Source of the DNA: Streptomyces anulatus
Lineage (GTDB): Bacteria > Actinomycetota > Actinomycetes > Streptomycetales > Streptomycetaceae
Direction: 5' to 3'
Length of the DNA: 64,000 nt
NCBI RefSeq assembly: GCF_014650675.1
Contig: NZ_BMVK01000009.1
Location: 124,001-188,000, forward strand
Shown here one piece after another: positions 25,453-33,720 of this stretch; positions within the stretch are counted from its first letter, which is position 1, and the number at the start of each line of letters is the position of its first letter. Both the position numbers and the translations under genes were made by a program. The notes beneath the pieces are model-generated. The model was given only the letters and a program-made list of their open reading frames with translations, did not search any database and was not told the origin of the DNA.

Positions 25453-26187
25453 CTAGTGGGCGAAGACCTCGAAGGTGACCGCCGGCCGTCCGCCGAACTG
25501 CTCGGCAGCCGCCTCGACCATGCCCGTCAGGAAGGTCCGGCAGTACCGCTCCGGGTCCTCCTGGGTCAGCGCCTCGATGTACGTGCGGTGCTCCAGCAGC
25601 GACCGGACCGAGCGTTCGAGACCGGCCGTCGCGTCGACGGCGTGGGTGGGCCGGTCGCTGCCGGCCACGGCGGTCCAGCGCACCCCGTCCCACGGCTGGA
25701 GTCCCCGCTCGCCGAGTTCCGGGAAGATCCAGCGGTTGCCCGCGTCGGCGACGGCGTCCAGTGCGGCGCGCCCGACCGCACGGTGGTCCGGAGTGTTCCA
25801 GGCGACCCCGCCCCAGGTGTCCCGGTGGTTGAGGGTGATCACCAGCTCGGGGCGGTGACGGCGGATGGCCGCGGCGATGTCGCGGCGCAGCCCGATGCCG
25901 TACTCGATCACACCGTCGCGGTGGTCCAGGAACTCCACGGTCCGCACGCCGACGACGGCGGCACTGGCCCGCTGCTCGCGCTCGCGCACCGGCGCGCACT
26001 CCTCGGGCGGCAGCGTGTCGATCCCGGCCTCGCCGCGGCTGGCGAGGAGGTAGACGACCTCCCGCCCGCCGTCGGTCCACTCCGCCACGGCGGCGGCCGC
26101 TCCGTACTCCAGGTCGTCGGGGTGGGCGACCACGGCCAGGGCGCGCTGCCAGTCGACGGGCATGGGGTCGAGTCGCTGCGACGTCAT
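25453..26187 (-). CDS. PIG-L family (LmbE-like) deacetylase
   Basis: 244 residues. The hallmark AHPDD (AVVAHPDDLEYGAAAAVAEW) lies at about 20, and further metal-site residues come from TLNHRDTWGG and TPDHRAVGRAAL. The family removes N-acetyl groups from sugar-linked substrates with zinc, for example MshB and Mca of mycothiol metabolism or antibiotic glycosides. This protein is shorter than MshB (about 300) and not an obvious MshB, so the substrate is open. It is divergent from the rhodanese gene at 26359. Confidence 0.87.
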   Translation of the reverse strand: MTSQRLDPMPVDWQRALAVVAHPDDLEYGAAAAVAEWTDGGREVVYLLASRGEAGIDTLPPEECAPVREREQRASAAVVGVRTVEFLDHRDGVIEYGIGLRRDIAAAIRRHRPELVITLNHRDTWGGVAWNTPDHRAVGRAALDAVADAGNRWIFPELGERGLQPWDGVRWTAVAGSDRPTHAVDATAGLERSVRSLLEHRTYIEALTQEDPERYCRTFLTGMVEAAAEQFGGRPAVTFEVFAH

Positions 26188-26261
26188 ACCGGCAGGCTAC
26201 CCACGTACCGTCGTGACGGCAGGCCGACCGGCTCCGGCTCCGGGCGTGCGACGCTGGAGTC

Positions 26262-26276
26262 CGGTGACGGTCACCG
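26262..26276. promoter_or_regulatory. 15-bp palindrome CGGTGAC-G-GTCACCG upstream of the rhodanese gene
   Basis: Perfect 7-bp arms around one central base, 83 bases before the rhodanese start. It is a candidate operator in the divergent spacer with the PIG-L gene. Confidence 0.45.
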
Positions 26277-26285
26277 CGAACACGG

Positions 26286-26307
26286 CCGGCCCGGTCTTCC
26301 GGGCCGG
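26286..26307 (+). promoter_or_regulatory. stem-loop in the rhodanese leader
   Basis: 9-bp perfect stem CCGGCCCGG / CCGGGCCGG with loop TCTT, 52 bases before the GTG start. No anti-terminator partner or peptide ORF was seen. Confidence 0.4.
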
Positions 26308-26358
26308 GTGGGGGCGTCCCCCTCACCCACCGCTCCGGCGAACGAAAGGAACCCGCTC

Positions 26359-26931
26359 GTGCCCAGCCCCGCCTCCCTCTCCCCCGCCCAGGCCGCAGCC
26401 CGTCTGGAGGAGTTCACCGTCATCGATGTGCGGGCTCCGGGCGAATACGCCGCCGGACATGTTCCCGGCGCCCTGAACATCCCGCTCGACAAGCTGCCGG
26501 ACGCGCTGCCCGCGCTCAAGTCCGCCTCCGCGCGCGGTTCGCTGCTGGTGGTGTGCGCTTCCGGGGTCCGGTCGACGCGGGCCTGCGAGATCCTCGCGGG
26601 AGCGGACATCGAGGCCGTGACGCTGACCGGCGGCACGTCGGCCTGGGAGGGCGACGGTCGCGGCCTGGACCGCCCCGAGGGCGCGCGCACCACTTGGCCC
26701 ATGGAGCGTCAGGTGCGGCTCGCGGCGGGCTCGCTGGTGGTGGCGGGGCTGGTGGCGGGCATCCGCTTCCCCGCCGCGCGCTGGCTGTCCGCGGGCGTCG
26801 GCTCGGGCCTGGTGTACTCGGCGCTCAGCAACACCTGCGGGATGGCCGCGGTCCTCTCGAAGCTGCCGCACAACCGGGCCCCGCGTGCCGCCGGCGACCT
26901 GGACGCCACGCTGGAGGAGCTCCAGCGCTGA
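26359..26931 (+). CDS. rhodanese with C-terminal two-helix membrane domain (YgaP-like)
   Basis: 190 residues from GTG 26359, which follows AAAGGAA at a good distance. Residues 5-105 are a rhodanese domain (FTVIDVRAPGEYAAGHVPGA and LVVCASGVRSTRACEIL); the loop CASGVRS holds the sulphur-carrying cysteine. Residues about 115-165 are a DUF2892-type membrane hairpin (ERQVRLAAGSLVVAGLVAGI and SAGVGSGLVYSALSNTCGMA). This is the plan of E. coli YgaP, a membrane sulphurtransferase. A palindrome (26262-26276) and a leader hairpin lie upstream. A sulphide- or persulphide-linked role is likely from the family. Confidence 0.9.
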   Translation: MPSPASLSPAQAAARLEEFTVIDVRAPGEYAAGHVPGALNIPLDKLPDALPALKSASARGSLLVVCASGVRSTRACEILAGADIEAVTLTGGTSAWEGDGRGLDRPEGARTTWPMERQVRLAAGSLVVAGLVAGIRFPAARWLSAGVGSGLVYSALSNTCGMAAVLSKLPHNRAPRAAGDLDATLEELQR

Positions 26932-26935
26932 TCCG

Positions 26936-26966
26936 CCGGGGCCGGCCGGTCCACGACCGGCCCCGG
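26936..26966. terminator. bidirectional hairpin between rhodanese and hydrolase genes
   Basis: 10-bp stem 26936-26945 with 26957-26966; an alternative 8-bp inner stem (26944-26951 with 26955-26962) is possible. It lies in the 57-base gap between two convergent genes. Confidence 0.7.
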
Positions 26967-26988
26967 GGCGGGTGCGGGGCCCGGCCGG

Positions 26989-28284
26989 TCAGGCCTCGTC
27001 GCGCACCAGTGCCAGCAGCCGGTCCAGTACGCGGGGTCCGCCCGCGCGCACGCCGTCGTGCTCGTACTCGTTCGTCACCCAGGTCCGCAGCCCCCGGATC
27101 GCCGCCGCCGTGCGCAGCGATTCCTCGGTGTCGACGTACATGTCGTCGTGGTAGACGGCCGCCGCGACCGGGACCTCGTTGGCGGCGAGCCGCTCGGGGT
27201 CGTAGAGCGCGGGCCAGTCGGTGCGCTGCGCGAGCAGTTCGGCGGTCTCGCGCAGCGGGCGCAGGGCCGGGTCGACGTCGAAGTGCCAGGGGTGGATGGT
27301 CTCGCCGGTGAAGAGGACCGGGCCGTCGCCCGCCAGCGCCGTCGCCGCGTCGAACTGCGGGAACTCCGCCCGGACGCGCTCGGCGGCCCAGGCGGTGGGG
27401 CGCTCGCCCTGACCGTAGATGGCCTCGTGGAGCACGGCGTACAGCGGGTGCCCGGCGAAGGAGGCGGCCGTGCGGATGGCCTCCTGGAAGGCGTCGGAGA
27501 GTTCGGTGCCGCCCGGGGTGCGGACGAACGCGTTCTCCAGCAGGTAGTGGAGCTGGTGGCTGCCGCTACCGCTGCCGAGCATGATGCCGAGCGACTGGAA
27601 GCCCTCGGGCGTCAGCCGGTGTCCGGCGCTCTCGGGCCGGTGCTCGGCGAGGTGTGCGGCGATCGCGCGGGCGCGCTCGACGTCCTGGGGGTAGCGGGCG
27701 TAGTGGGCGGCCACCTTGCGTTCGATACGGGGGTACGCGGCCCGGTAGACGTCGTCCGCGTGCGCGTCCAGCGAGGGCAGTCCGCCGGTGATCATGACCG
27801 CTGCGAGGCCCTCGGGCGCCGAGGAAAGATAGCGGACGGCGCAGAAGCCGCCGAAGGACTGGCCGAGGACCGTCCAGGGTGCTCCGCCGGTGAGCTGGGG
27901 CCGGATCAGCTCGCAGTCGCGGACGATGGAGTCGGAGCGGAAGTGGGCGAGGTAGTCGGCCTGTTCGCGCGGGCCGCCGCGCAGCGGGAGGGTCTGCCGG
28001 TTGGCCGGGGTGGACCGTCCGGTGCCGCGCTGGTCGAGGAGGAGTACGCGGTAGTCGCGCAGGGCGCGGCCGAGCCACGCCTCCGTGCCGACGAACCGGC
28101 GCGCGCCGAAGCCGGGGCCGCCCTCCAGATAGACCAGCCAGGGCAGTTCCTCGCCGGCCCGGGAGGTGGCGACCGCTTCCCGGCCGTAGACCTCGATCTG
28201 CTCGCCGCCGGGGTCGCTGTGGTCCAGGGGCACGGTGAAACGCCGGTCGGTGAGGACGACGCCGGGCTGCCGGTAACTGATCAC
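26989..28284 (-). CDS. alpha/beta-hydrolase, proline iminopeptidase-like (S33)
   Basis: 431 residues from a GTG (VISYRQPGVVLTDRRFTVPL) preceded by AGGAGT. The fold is marked by LVYLEGGPGFGARRF, LLLDQRGTGRST and the nucleophile elbow VLGQSFGGFCAVRY (Ser about residue 142). The C-terminal part supplies the acid and EHDGVRAG histidine. GGPG and DQRGTG are typical of prolyl aminopeptidase and related S33 peptidases. No signal peptide is present, so it acts inside the cell on short peptides or related amides. It is a single-gene unit, divergent from the OpuC-like ATPase gene. Confidence 0.87.
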   Translation of the reverse strand: MISYRQPGVVLTDRRFTVPLDHSDPGGEQIEVYGREAVATSRAGEELPWLVYLEGGPGFGARRFVGTEAWLGRALRDYRVLLLDQRGTGRSTPANRQTLPLRGGPREQADYLAHFRSDSIVRDCELIRPQLTGGAPWTVLGQSFGGFCAVRYLSSAPEGLAAVMITGGLPSLDAHADDVYRAAYPRIERKVAAHYARYPQDVERARAIAAHLAEHRPESAGHRLTPEGFQSLGIMLGSGSGSHQLHYLLENAFVRTPGGTELSDAFQEAIRTAASFAGHPLYAVLHEAIYGQGERPTAWAAERVRAEFPQFDAATALAGDGPVLFTGETIHPWHFDVDPALRPLRETAELLAQRTDWPALYDPERLAANEVPVAAAVYHDDMYVDTEESLRTAAAIRGLRTWVTNEYEHDGVRAGGPRVLDRLLALVRDEA

Positions 28285-28435
28285 GGGAACTCCTGAATCC
28301 GGGGGTGCGGGCTGATCCGGGCGAAAGGGCCAGTTCAGCACATGGCCGCACCGGTCCGGCGAAGGGGTCGTGCCGGGTGCCCCGGACGGTCCCGGCCCGT
28401 GTGCGCGGTGGCCCGGGGGCTCCTAGCGTGCAGGC

Positions 28436-29599
28436 ATGATCCGGTTCGAGCAGGTCGGCAAGGTCTATCCGGACGGGACGACGGCGGTCGACGGGCTGTC
28501 CTTCGAGGTGGCGGAGGGCGAGCTGGTGACCCTGGTGGGGCCGTCCGGCTGCGGCAAGACGACCACGATGATGATGGTGAACCGGCTGATCGAGCCGACC
28601 TCGGGCCGGATCCTGGTGGACGGCGAGGACATCGCCGGGATCGACCCGGTGAAACTGCGCCGGCGGATCGGCTATGTGATCCAGCAGGTGGGCCTCTTCC
28701 CGCACCGGACCGTCCTGGACAACACCGCGACCGTTCCGGCGCTGGTCGGCTGGAAGCGCGCACGGGCCCGGGAGCGGGCGGCGGAGCTGCTGGACCTGGT
28801 GGGCCTGGACCCGGGGACGTACGGCTCGCGCTATCCCGCGCAGCTCTCCGGCGGGCAGCGCCAGCGGGTGGGGGTGGCGCGGGCGCTCGCGGCGGATCCG
28901 CCGGTGCTGCTGATGGACGAGCCGTTCGGCGCGGTGGACCCGGTGGTGCGGGAGCGGCTGCAGAACGAGTTCCTGGCGCTCCAGCAGCGGGTCCGCAAGA
29001 CGGTGCTCCTGGTGACGCACGACATCGAGGAAGCGGTGCGGATGGGCGACCGGATCGCGGTGTACGGGGAGGGCCGTATCGAGCAGTTCGACACCCCGGC
29101 CGCCGTGCTCGGCACCCCGGCGACCCCGTACGTGGCCCGGTTCGTGGGTGCCGACCGGGGGCTGAAGCGGCTGTCGGTCACGGCGATCGAGCCGGAGGAC
29201 CTGGAGGAGCCTCCGGTGGCCCGGCTGGAGGAGCCCGCCCGGGAGGCGGCCGCCCGGCTGGGGGCGGCGGGGGCCCGGTGGGCGGTGGTGCTGAACGGCG
29301 GGGGCGAGCTGCACGGCTGGGTGTCGGCGGACGCGCTGCGGCCGGCCGAGGAGGGGCAGACGGTAGGTGATCTGGCCCGCCGGATGGACGCGTGGGTGCC
29401 GGTGGGCGCCCCGCTGAAGCAGGCGTTCAGCGAGATGCTCCAGCACGACGCGGGATGGGTGGCGGTGCTGGACGGAGCCCGGTTCCTCGGGGTCCTCACC
29501 CCGGCGAAGCTGCATGAGGCGCTGCGCCGGTCGGTGGACGCCGACGCGCAGGGGGTGGGGCGCGAGGAGGTGGATTTCGACTCCGTGGCGGACGCGTAG
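28436..29599 (+). CDS. quaternary-amine (OpuCA/ProV-type) ABC transporter ATPase with CBS domains
   Basis: 387 residues. Walker A is GPSGCGKTT, the signature LSGGQRQRVGVARAL, Walker B LLMDEPFGAVD and the H-loop LVTHDIEEA. After about residue 250, paired CBS-like segments (WAVVLNGGGELHGWVSADAL and HDAGWVAVLDGARFLGVLTP) match OpuA/OpuC ATPases, where they sense ionic strength. Its usual partners, two permeases and a glycine-betaine-type binding protein, lie 2.5 kb away on the opposite strand (32102-34450). Three unrelated genes sit in between. Confidence 0.88.
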   Translation: MIRFEQVGKVYPDGTTAVDGLSFEVAEGELVTLVGPSGCGKTTTMMMVNRLIEPTSGRILVDGEDIAGIDPVKLRRRIGYVIQQVGLFPHRTVLDNTATVPALVGWKRARARERAAELLDLVGLDPGTYGSRYPAQLSGGQRQRVGVARALAADPPVLLMDEPFGAVDPVVRERLQNEFLALQQRVRKTVLLVTHDIEEAVRMGDRIAVYGEGRIEQFDTPAAVLGTPATPYVARFVGADRGLKRLSVTAIEPEDLEEPPVARLEEPAREAAARLGAAGARWAVVLNGGGELHGWVSADALRPAEEGQTVGDLARRMDAWVPVGAPLKQAFSEMLQHDAGWVAVLDGARFLGVLTPAKLHEALRRSVDADAQGVGREEVDFDSVADA

Positions 29600-29750
29600 G
29601 GGCGGGGGTGACCCGGCACACCTTGCCCGCGTTTGCAGATAACCCGCGCGTGCAATTATTGTTGACGCCAGTAAACGTCGTACGCCAGAGATTCCGGCGA
29701 GCGACGCGCACGAGGCACACCGCTGCACCGCTCTACCGGAAGGCCGTCAC

Positions 29751-30575
29751 ATGTCCACCGTTCCCACCGTCACGCTCAACAACGGCGTGACCATTCCCCA
29801 GCTCGGCTTCGGCGTCTTCCAGGTGCCCGACGACGAGACCACCGCGGCCGTCTCCGCCGCGCTGGAGGCCGGCTACCGGTCCATCGACACCGCGGCGATC
29901 TACGGCAACGAGATCGGCGTGGGCCGGGCGCTGGCCGCCTCCGGGATCCCCCGCGAGGAGCTGTTCGTCACCACGAAGCTGTGGAACGCCGACCAGGGCT
30001 ACGACGCCACGCTCGCCGCCTTCGACGCGAGCCTGGCCAAGCTCGGCCTCGACCACGTCGACCTCTACCTGATCCACTGGCCGACGCCCGCCCACGACCT
30101 GTACCCGGAGTCCTGGCGCGCCCTGGAGAAGCTGGCCGCCGACGGCCGGATCCGCGCGGCCGGGGTCTCCAACTTCCAGCCCGCGCATCTGAGCCGGCTG
30201 CTGGAGACGGGCACGCTGGTCCCCGCCGTCAACCAGGTCGAACTGCACCCGGGCCTTCAGCAGGCCGAGCTGCGCGCCTTCCACGCCGAGCACGGCATCG
30301 CCACCGAGGCCTGGAGCCCGCTGGCCCAGGGCGCGCTGCTCAAGGAGGAGGCGCTGGTCTCCATCGCCGAGCGGCACGGCAAGTCCCCGGCCCAGGTGGT
30401 GCTGCGCTGGCACCTCCAGCTCGGCAACGTCGTCATCCCCAAGTCGGTCACGCCCGAGCGGATCCGGCAGAACATCGACGTCTTCGACTTCGCGCTGTCG
30501 GCCGCGGACATGGACGCCGTCGCCGCTCTGGACCGGGGCATGCGCACCGGCCCGGACCCCGACACCCTCAACTGA
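29751..30575 (+). CDS. aldo/keto reductase (2,5-diketo-gluconate reductase-like)
   Basis: 274 residues, MSTVPTVTLNNGVTIPQLGF. The catalytic tetrad of AKRs is in place: Asp in YRSIDTAAIYGNE, Tyr in the same block, Lys in FVTTKLWN and His in LYLIHWPTP. NADPH contacts occur in VIPKSVTPERIRQNIDVFDF. It reduces aldehydes or ketones with NADPH. The upstream gap (29600-29750) is A/T-rich and carries TTGCA/TGCAA half-sites (29633-29637, 29651-29655) and a TTGACG element at 29662. It stands alone between the transporter ATPase and a convergent DUF2087 gene. Confidence 0.9.
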   Translation: MSTVPTVTLNNGVTIPQLGFGVFQVPDDETTAAVSAALEAGYRSIDTAAIYGNEIGVGRALAASGIPREELFVTTKLWNADQGYDATLAAFDASLAKLGLDHVDLYLIHWPTPAHDLYPESWRALEKLAADGRIRAAGVSNFQPAHLSRLLETGTLVPAVNQVELHPGLQQAELRAFHAEHGIATEAWSPLAQGALLKEEALVSIAERHGKSPAQVVLRWHLQLGNVVIPKSVTPERIRQNIDVFDFALSAADMDAVAALDRGMRTGPDPDTLN

Positions 30576-30588
30576 TCCGGTTCACCGG

Positions 30589-30888
30589 TCAGCGTCCGCG
30601 GCGGTAGCTGCTGCCGTCCCGGGGCCGGACCAGCAGCCCCGCCACGACGAGGTAGCGGCGCAGTGCGGAGCAGTCCTCGTGGACGGTGAGCAGCGCCTCG
30701 TTCACCTCGCGCTCGGAGTACGAGCGCTCCCGCTCGAACAGCGTGTCGGCGAGGTGCACCAGCAACTGCTCCCGCCGGGCCTCCTTGCGTGGGATCGCGA
30801 CCAGGCGGCCGTGCGAGAAGAGCGCCTCGACCCGGTGGGTGCGAGGGGTCTGCGGCGGCGACGCAAGGGTCTCTTGTTCAGCGGGCAT
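30589..30888 (-). CDS. DUF2087 winged-helix-like protein
   Basis: 99 residues from MPAEQETLA; upstream in-frame TTG (30924) and ATG (30909) are possible but overlap the hairpin at 30913-30949. The conserved DUF2087 block is present: LFSHGRLVAIPRKEARREQL, LVHLADTLFERERSYSEREV and ALRRYLVVAGLLVRPRDGSS, which folds as a small helical/winged domain and is often fused to regulators. It probably binds nucleic acid, but its target is unknown. It is convergent with the aldo/keto reductase gene, with 13 bases between. Confidence 0.8.
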   Translation of the reverse strand: MPAEQETLASPPQTPRTHRVEALFSHGRLVAIPRKEARREQLLVHLADTLFERERSYSEREVNEALLTVHEDCSALRRYLVVAGLLVRPRDGSSYRRGR

Positions 30889-30912
30889 GGCCGGAAGCGT
30901 CGCAGGCATCCG

Positions 30913-30949
30913 GAGGACGGGCAACGCCTTTTCGGCGCTGCCCGTCCTC
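30913..30949. promoter_or_regulatory. 16-bp stem-loop at the 5' side of the DUF2087 gene
   Basis: 30913-30928 pairs with 30934-30949 (one G-T wobble), loop TTTTC. It lies in the divergent spacer, upstream of the DUF2087 start and before the plus-strand promoter at 30953, so it is not placed as a terminator of either neighbour. A 5' leader structure or a terminator of an unseen transcript is possible. Confidence 0.55.
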
Positions 30950-30952
30950 GCG

Positions 30953-30982
30953 TTGACAGACGCGTACCGCCCGGGTTGTGAT
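30953..30982 (+). promoter_or_regulatory. candidate HrdB-type promoter for the DDN-hemerythrin gene
   Basis: Perfect -35 TTGACA (30953-30958), then a 17-18 base spacer and TTGTGA/TGTGAT as a weak -10. It lies about 200 bases before the ATG at 31184. Confidence 0.45.
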
Positions 30983-31183
30983 GGTGCACGTGCAGCGTGA
31001 CGTCGGCCAAAGAGATCTGGGCCGGCCGGCGGTCAAGCCAGCACCCTCTTCCCAGGGATGACGCCATGAGTCCACTCATCGCCCCCTGCCTCTGAGCACC
31101 TCAGCCTCCGAACGCTTCGCCGCGGACACCCCGCGACGCCGGGCTTCGCCTGCCCGCATTCTTCCGGGAGACCCAGAACCTCC

Positions 31184-32089
31184 ATGCCCCATGCCTTCCA
31201 GCAGTCCGTCATCACCGAGTTCCGCGCCAACGCGGGGAAGGTCGGCGGCCCCTTCGAGGGCGCCGACCTCCTCCTGCTCACCACCACCGGCGCCCGCTCC
31301 GAGAAGCCGCACACCACACCCCTCGGATACGTACGCGACGGCCGCCGGCTCCTCGTCGTCGCCTCCAACCTGGGCGCACCGCACCACCCCGACTGGTACC
31401 GCAATCTCCTCGCCCGTCCCACCGTGCGGGTGGAGCTCGGGGACGAGGAGTTCGATTCCCTCGCCGTACCGGCCGAAGGGGCCCGGCGCGACGAACTCTT
31501 CGCCCGCGTCGTCGCCGAAGCGCCCGGGTACGCGGAGTACCAGGACGCCACCGACCGGCTGCTGCCGGTCGTGGTCCTGGAACTCCCCGACCCCGACGCG
31601 ACGGTTCCCGCGATCGCCTCGCTCGCCGACAAGCTGGTGGAGGTGCACACCTGGCTGCGCGGCCAGTTGCTCCACGTGGGCGCCGAGACGGAGGCGTACT
31701 TCGCCGCGCGGGCTTCCCACCCGGGCGGGGGCGAACCGCCCGCACCCGGCCTCGGGCTCCAGATCCGGCAGCGCTGCCTGGCGTTCTGCCAGGCGCTGGA
31801 GTTCCACCACACGGCCGAGGACGGCCATATGTTCCCCACGATGGAGGGCTACCACCCGCATCTGACGGACGTCTTCGACCGCTTGCGGGAGGAGCACCTC
31901 GGCATCGGGGCCGTACAGGCGGCGCTCGCCGCCCTGCTGGCCGATGTCACCATCGCGGAGCCGGACCGCTTCCGCGCCGAACTGGCCCGGATGACCGAGG
32001 AGCTGACCGCCCACCTCGACTACGAGGAGGAGCACATCCTGCCCCTGCTGGCCGATGTGCCCTGGCCCCCGGCGCCGCCCGCCTCCTGA
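31184..32089 (+). CDS. fusion of F420-dependent DDN-type nitroreductase and hemerythrin domain
   Basis: 301 residues. Residues 1-130 match deazaflavin (F420)-dependent nitroreductases: LTTTGARSEKPHTTPLGYV, VVASNLGAPHHPDWYRNLLA and the tail VVVLELPD. Residues about 145-295 are a hemerythrin-like four-helix bundle with iron ligands in LVEVHTWLRGQL, EFHHTAEDGHMFPTM, REEHLGIG and HLDYEEEHILPLL. One chain would thus combine an F420H2-using reductase with a di-iron site that binds oxygen or nitric oxide. A role in redox or NO/oxygen sensing or detoxification is inferred. The start ATG has only a distant purine-rich stretch before it. Confidence 0.85.
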   Translation: MPHAFQQSVITEFRANAGKVGGPFEGADLLLLTTTGARSEKPHTTPLGYVRDGRRLLVVASNLGAPHHPDWYRNLLARPTVRVELGDEEFDSLAVPAEGARRDELFARVVAEAPGYAEYQDATDRLLPVVVLELPDPDATVPAIASLADKLVEVHTWLRGQLLHVGAETEAYFAARASHPGGGEPPAPGLGLQIRQRCLAFCQALEFHHTAEDGHMFPTMEGYHPHLTDVFDRLREEHLGIGAVQAALAALLADVTIAEPDRFRAELARMTEELTAHLDYEEEHILPLLADVPWPPAPPAS

Positions 32090-32101
32090 GGCCGGGGTGG
32101 C

Positions 32102-33052
32102 TCAGCTCTCCGGGAGGAGCTTCTTCGACTCCAGGTAGGTGCGCGCGACGTCCTCGGGCAGTCTGCGCCAGCTGTCGACCTGTTCGTTCATCGACGCCAG
32201 GTCGGCGGTGGTCAGCACGGTGTTGAGCCGGCCGAGGGCGTCGCGCACCCCGGCGCTCCCGGCACGGGCGCGGTTGACGACGGGGACGACGTAGTCCGCG
32301 TTCTGGAGCTTCTTGTCGTCCTCCAGCAGGACAAGACCGAACTGGTCCAGGGTGGCGTCGGTCGTGGTGGTCAGGACCATCTGGTCCTGACCGCTCTGCA
32401 CCGCCTGCTTCGCCGGGGTGGTGCCGACGCCCTTCGGGTCGACGGCGACGACGTCGATGCCGTACGTCTCGCGCAGCCCGGGGGCGCAGTAGGGCCGTTG
32501 TACGCATTCGTCGCCCGCCGCCAGCCGTACGGGCAGCTTCGCCGCGCCGACGTCGCTGAGGGTCCTGAGCCCGTGCTTCTTCGCGTAGGCGGCGGTGACG
32601 GCGAAGGCGTTCTGGTCGACGGCCCGGCCGGGGTCGAGCACGGTCAGGCCGCGTGGGGCGGCGAGCGCGCGGAGCGCCTCCATGGTGGCGGTCCGGTCGG
32701 GCGACCCGACGGGGGGCGCATCAGCTCCGTTGGCCTTGGCGTTCAGCCAGTCGGCGAAGGTCGCCGCGTACTCCGCCACGACATCGATCTGGCCGTTCTC
32801 CAGGGCGGGTTCGTAGATCTCCCGGTTGGTCACGGAGATGATGTCGGCGGAGTACCCGGCGTGCTCCAGGAGCAGGGCGTACATCTGGGCCAGCAGGTCG
32901 CTCTCGGTGAATCCGGCGGATCCGACGGTGAGTTCCCTGCTGTCGCCGGGCGGTGCGGTGACCTCGCCCCGGTTCTCCAGCGTCGGGCCGGTGGTGCAGG
33001 CGGTGGCGGCGAGGAGGGCCAGCGCGGCCAGGGCCCGGCGGGCGCGGCTCAT
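32102..33052 (-). CDS. glycine-betaine/choline-type binding lipoprotein (OpuCC-like)
   Basis: 316 residues. The signal peptide ends in the lipobox ATACT. The quaternary-amine binding-protein blocks are visible: LTVGSAGFTESDLLAQMYAL, ISVTNREIYEPALENGQIDV and ARTYLESKKLLPES at the end. It would bind betaine, choline or carnitine outside the membrane and deliver it to the two permeases upstream. Start ATG 33052 overlaps the upstream permease stop (ATGA). Last gene of the minus-strand operon 34450 to 32102; the ATPase is encoded separately at 28436. Confidence 0.87.
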   Translation of the reverse strand: MSRARRALAALALLAATACTTGPTLENRGEVTAPPGDSRELTVGSAGFTESDLLAQMYALLLEHAGYSADIISVTNREIYEPALENGQIDVVAEYAATFADWLNAKANGADAPPVGSPDRTATMEALRALAAPRGLTVLDPGRAVDQNAFAVTAAYAKKHGLRTLSDVGAAKLPVRLAAGDECVQRPYCAPGLRETYGIDVVAVDPKGVGTTPAKQAVQSGQDQMVLTTTTDATLDQFGLVLLEDDKKLQNADYVVPVVNRARAGSAGVRDALGRLNTVLTTADLASMNEQVDSWRRLPEDVARTYLESKKLLPES

Positions 33053-33720
33053 GCGGCCTCCCGTCCACGCCGGGGGGCGAGACGCTGCCCGGCCTCGAAG
33101 AGGCTCTCGACGAGGAGGGCGAAGGCGGCCACCAGGATCGCACCGGCCACCACCTGCGGGGTGGAGGCGAGGTTGAAGCCCGCGGTGATGATCCGGCCCA
33201 GGCCCCCGCCGCCGGCCAGCGCCGCGAGGGTGGCGGTGGCCACCAGCTGGACGGCGGCGATCCGCACACCGGTGAGGATCAGCGGCAGGGCGAGCGGAAG
33301 CTCCACGCCCAGCAGCAGCTGGCGGCCGGTCATGCCCATCCCCCGGGCGGCCCGGACGACGTCCCGGTCGACCTCGCGCATCCCGACGTAGGCGTTGGTG
33401 AGGAGCGGCGGCACGGCGAACAGGACGAGCGCGATGATCGTCGACCACTGGCCGTAGGTGCCGATGGGGGTGAGCAGCAGCAGGACCAGCACGGCGAAGG
33501 TGGGCACGGCCCGGCCGATGTTGGAGAGGTTGACGGCGAGTGCGCCGCCCTTGCCGAGGTGGCCGAGGACGAGGGCGACGGGCAGCGCGATCAGACAGCT
33601 GATGAGCAGACAGACAGCGGTGAGGAAGAGGTGTTCGCCGAGCCGGTTCCAGACCCCGTCGGGGCCGGACCAGTGGGCGGCGGTGGTGAGCCAGGTCCAG
33701 GTGTCGGCGAGGGTGTTCAC
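33049..33720 (-). CDS. quaternary-amine ABC transporter permease (OpuCD-like)
   Basis: 223 residues from GTG (VNTLADTWTWLTTAAHWSGP). About five to six helices; the ABC inner loop is REVDRDVVRAARGMGMTGRQ, and AALAGGGGLGRIITAGFNLA is a typical OpuC permease C-terminal block. The GTGA start overlaps the stop of a 19-codon reading frame in the repeat at 33713-33788, and its own stop overlaps the binding-protein start. It forms the channel with the 33773-34450 product. Confidence 0.87.
   Translation of the reverse strand: MNTLADTWTWLTTAAHWSGPDGVWNRLGEHLFLTAVCLLISCLIALPVALVLGHLGKGGALAVNLSNIGRAVPTFAVLVLLLLTPIGTYGQWSTIIALVLFAVPPLLTNAYVGMREVDRDVVRAARGMGMTGRQLLLGVELPLALPLILTGVRIAAVQLVATATLAALAGGGGLGRIITAGFNLASTPQVVAGAILVAAFALLVESLFEAGQRLAPRRGREAA

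Noticed and set aside
29600..29750. TTGCA/TGCAA half-sites before the aldo/keto reductase as a LacI operator
   Set aside because: Arms of five bases are too short to support a named operator; noted only in the gene entry.
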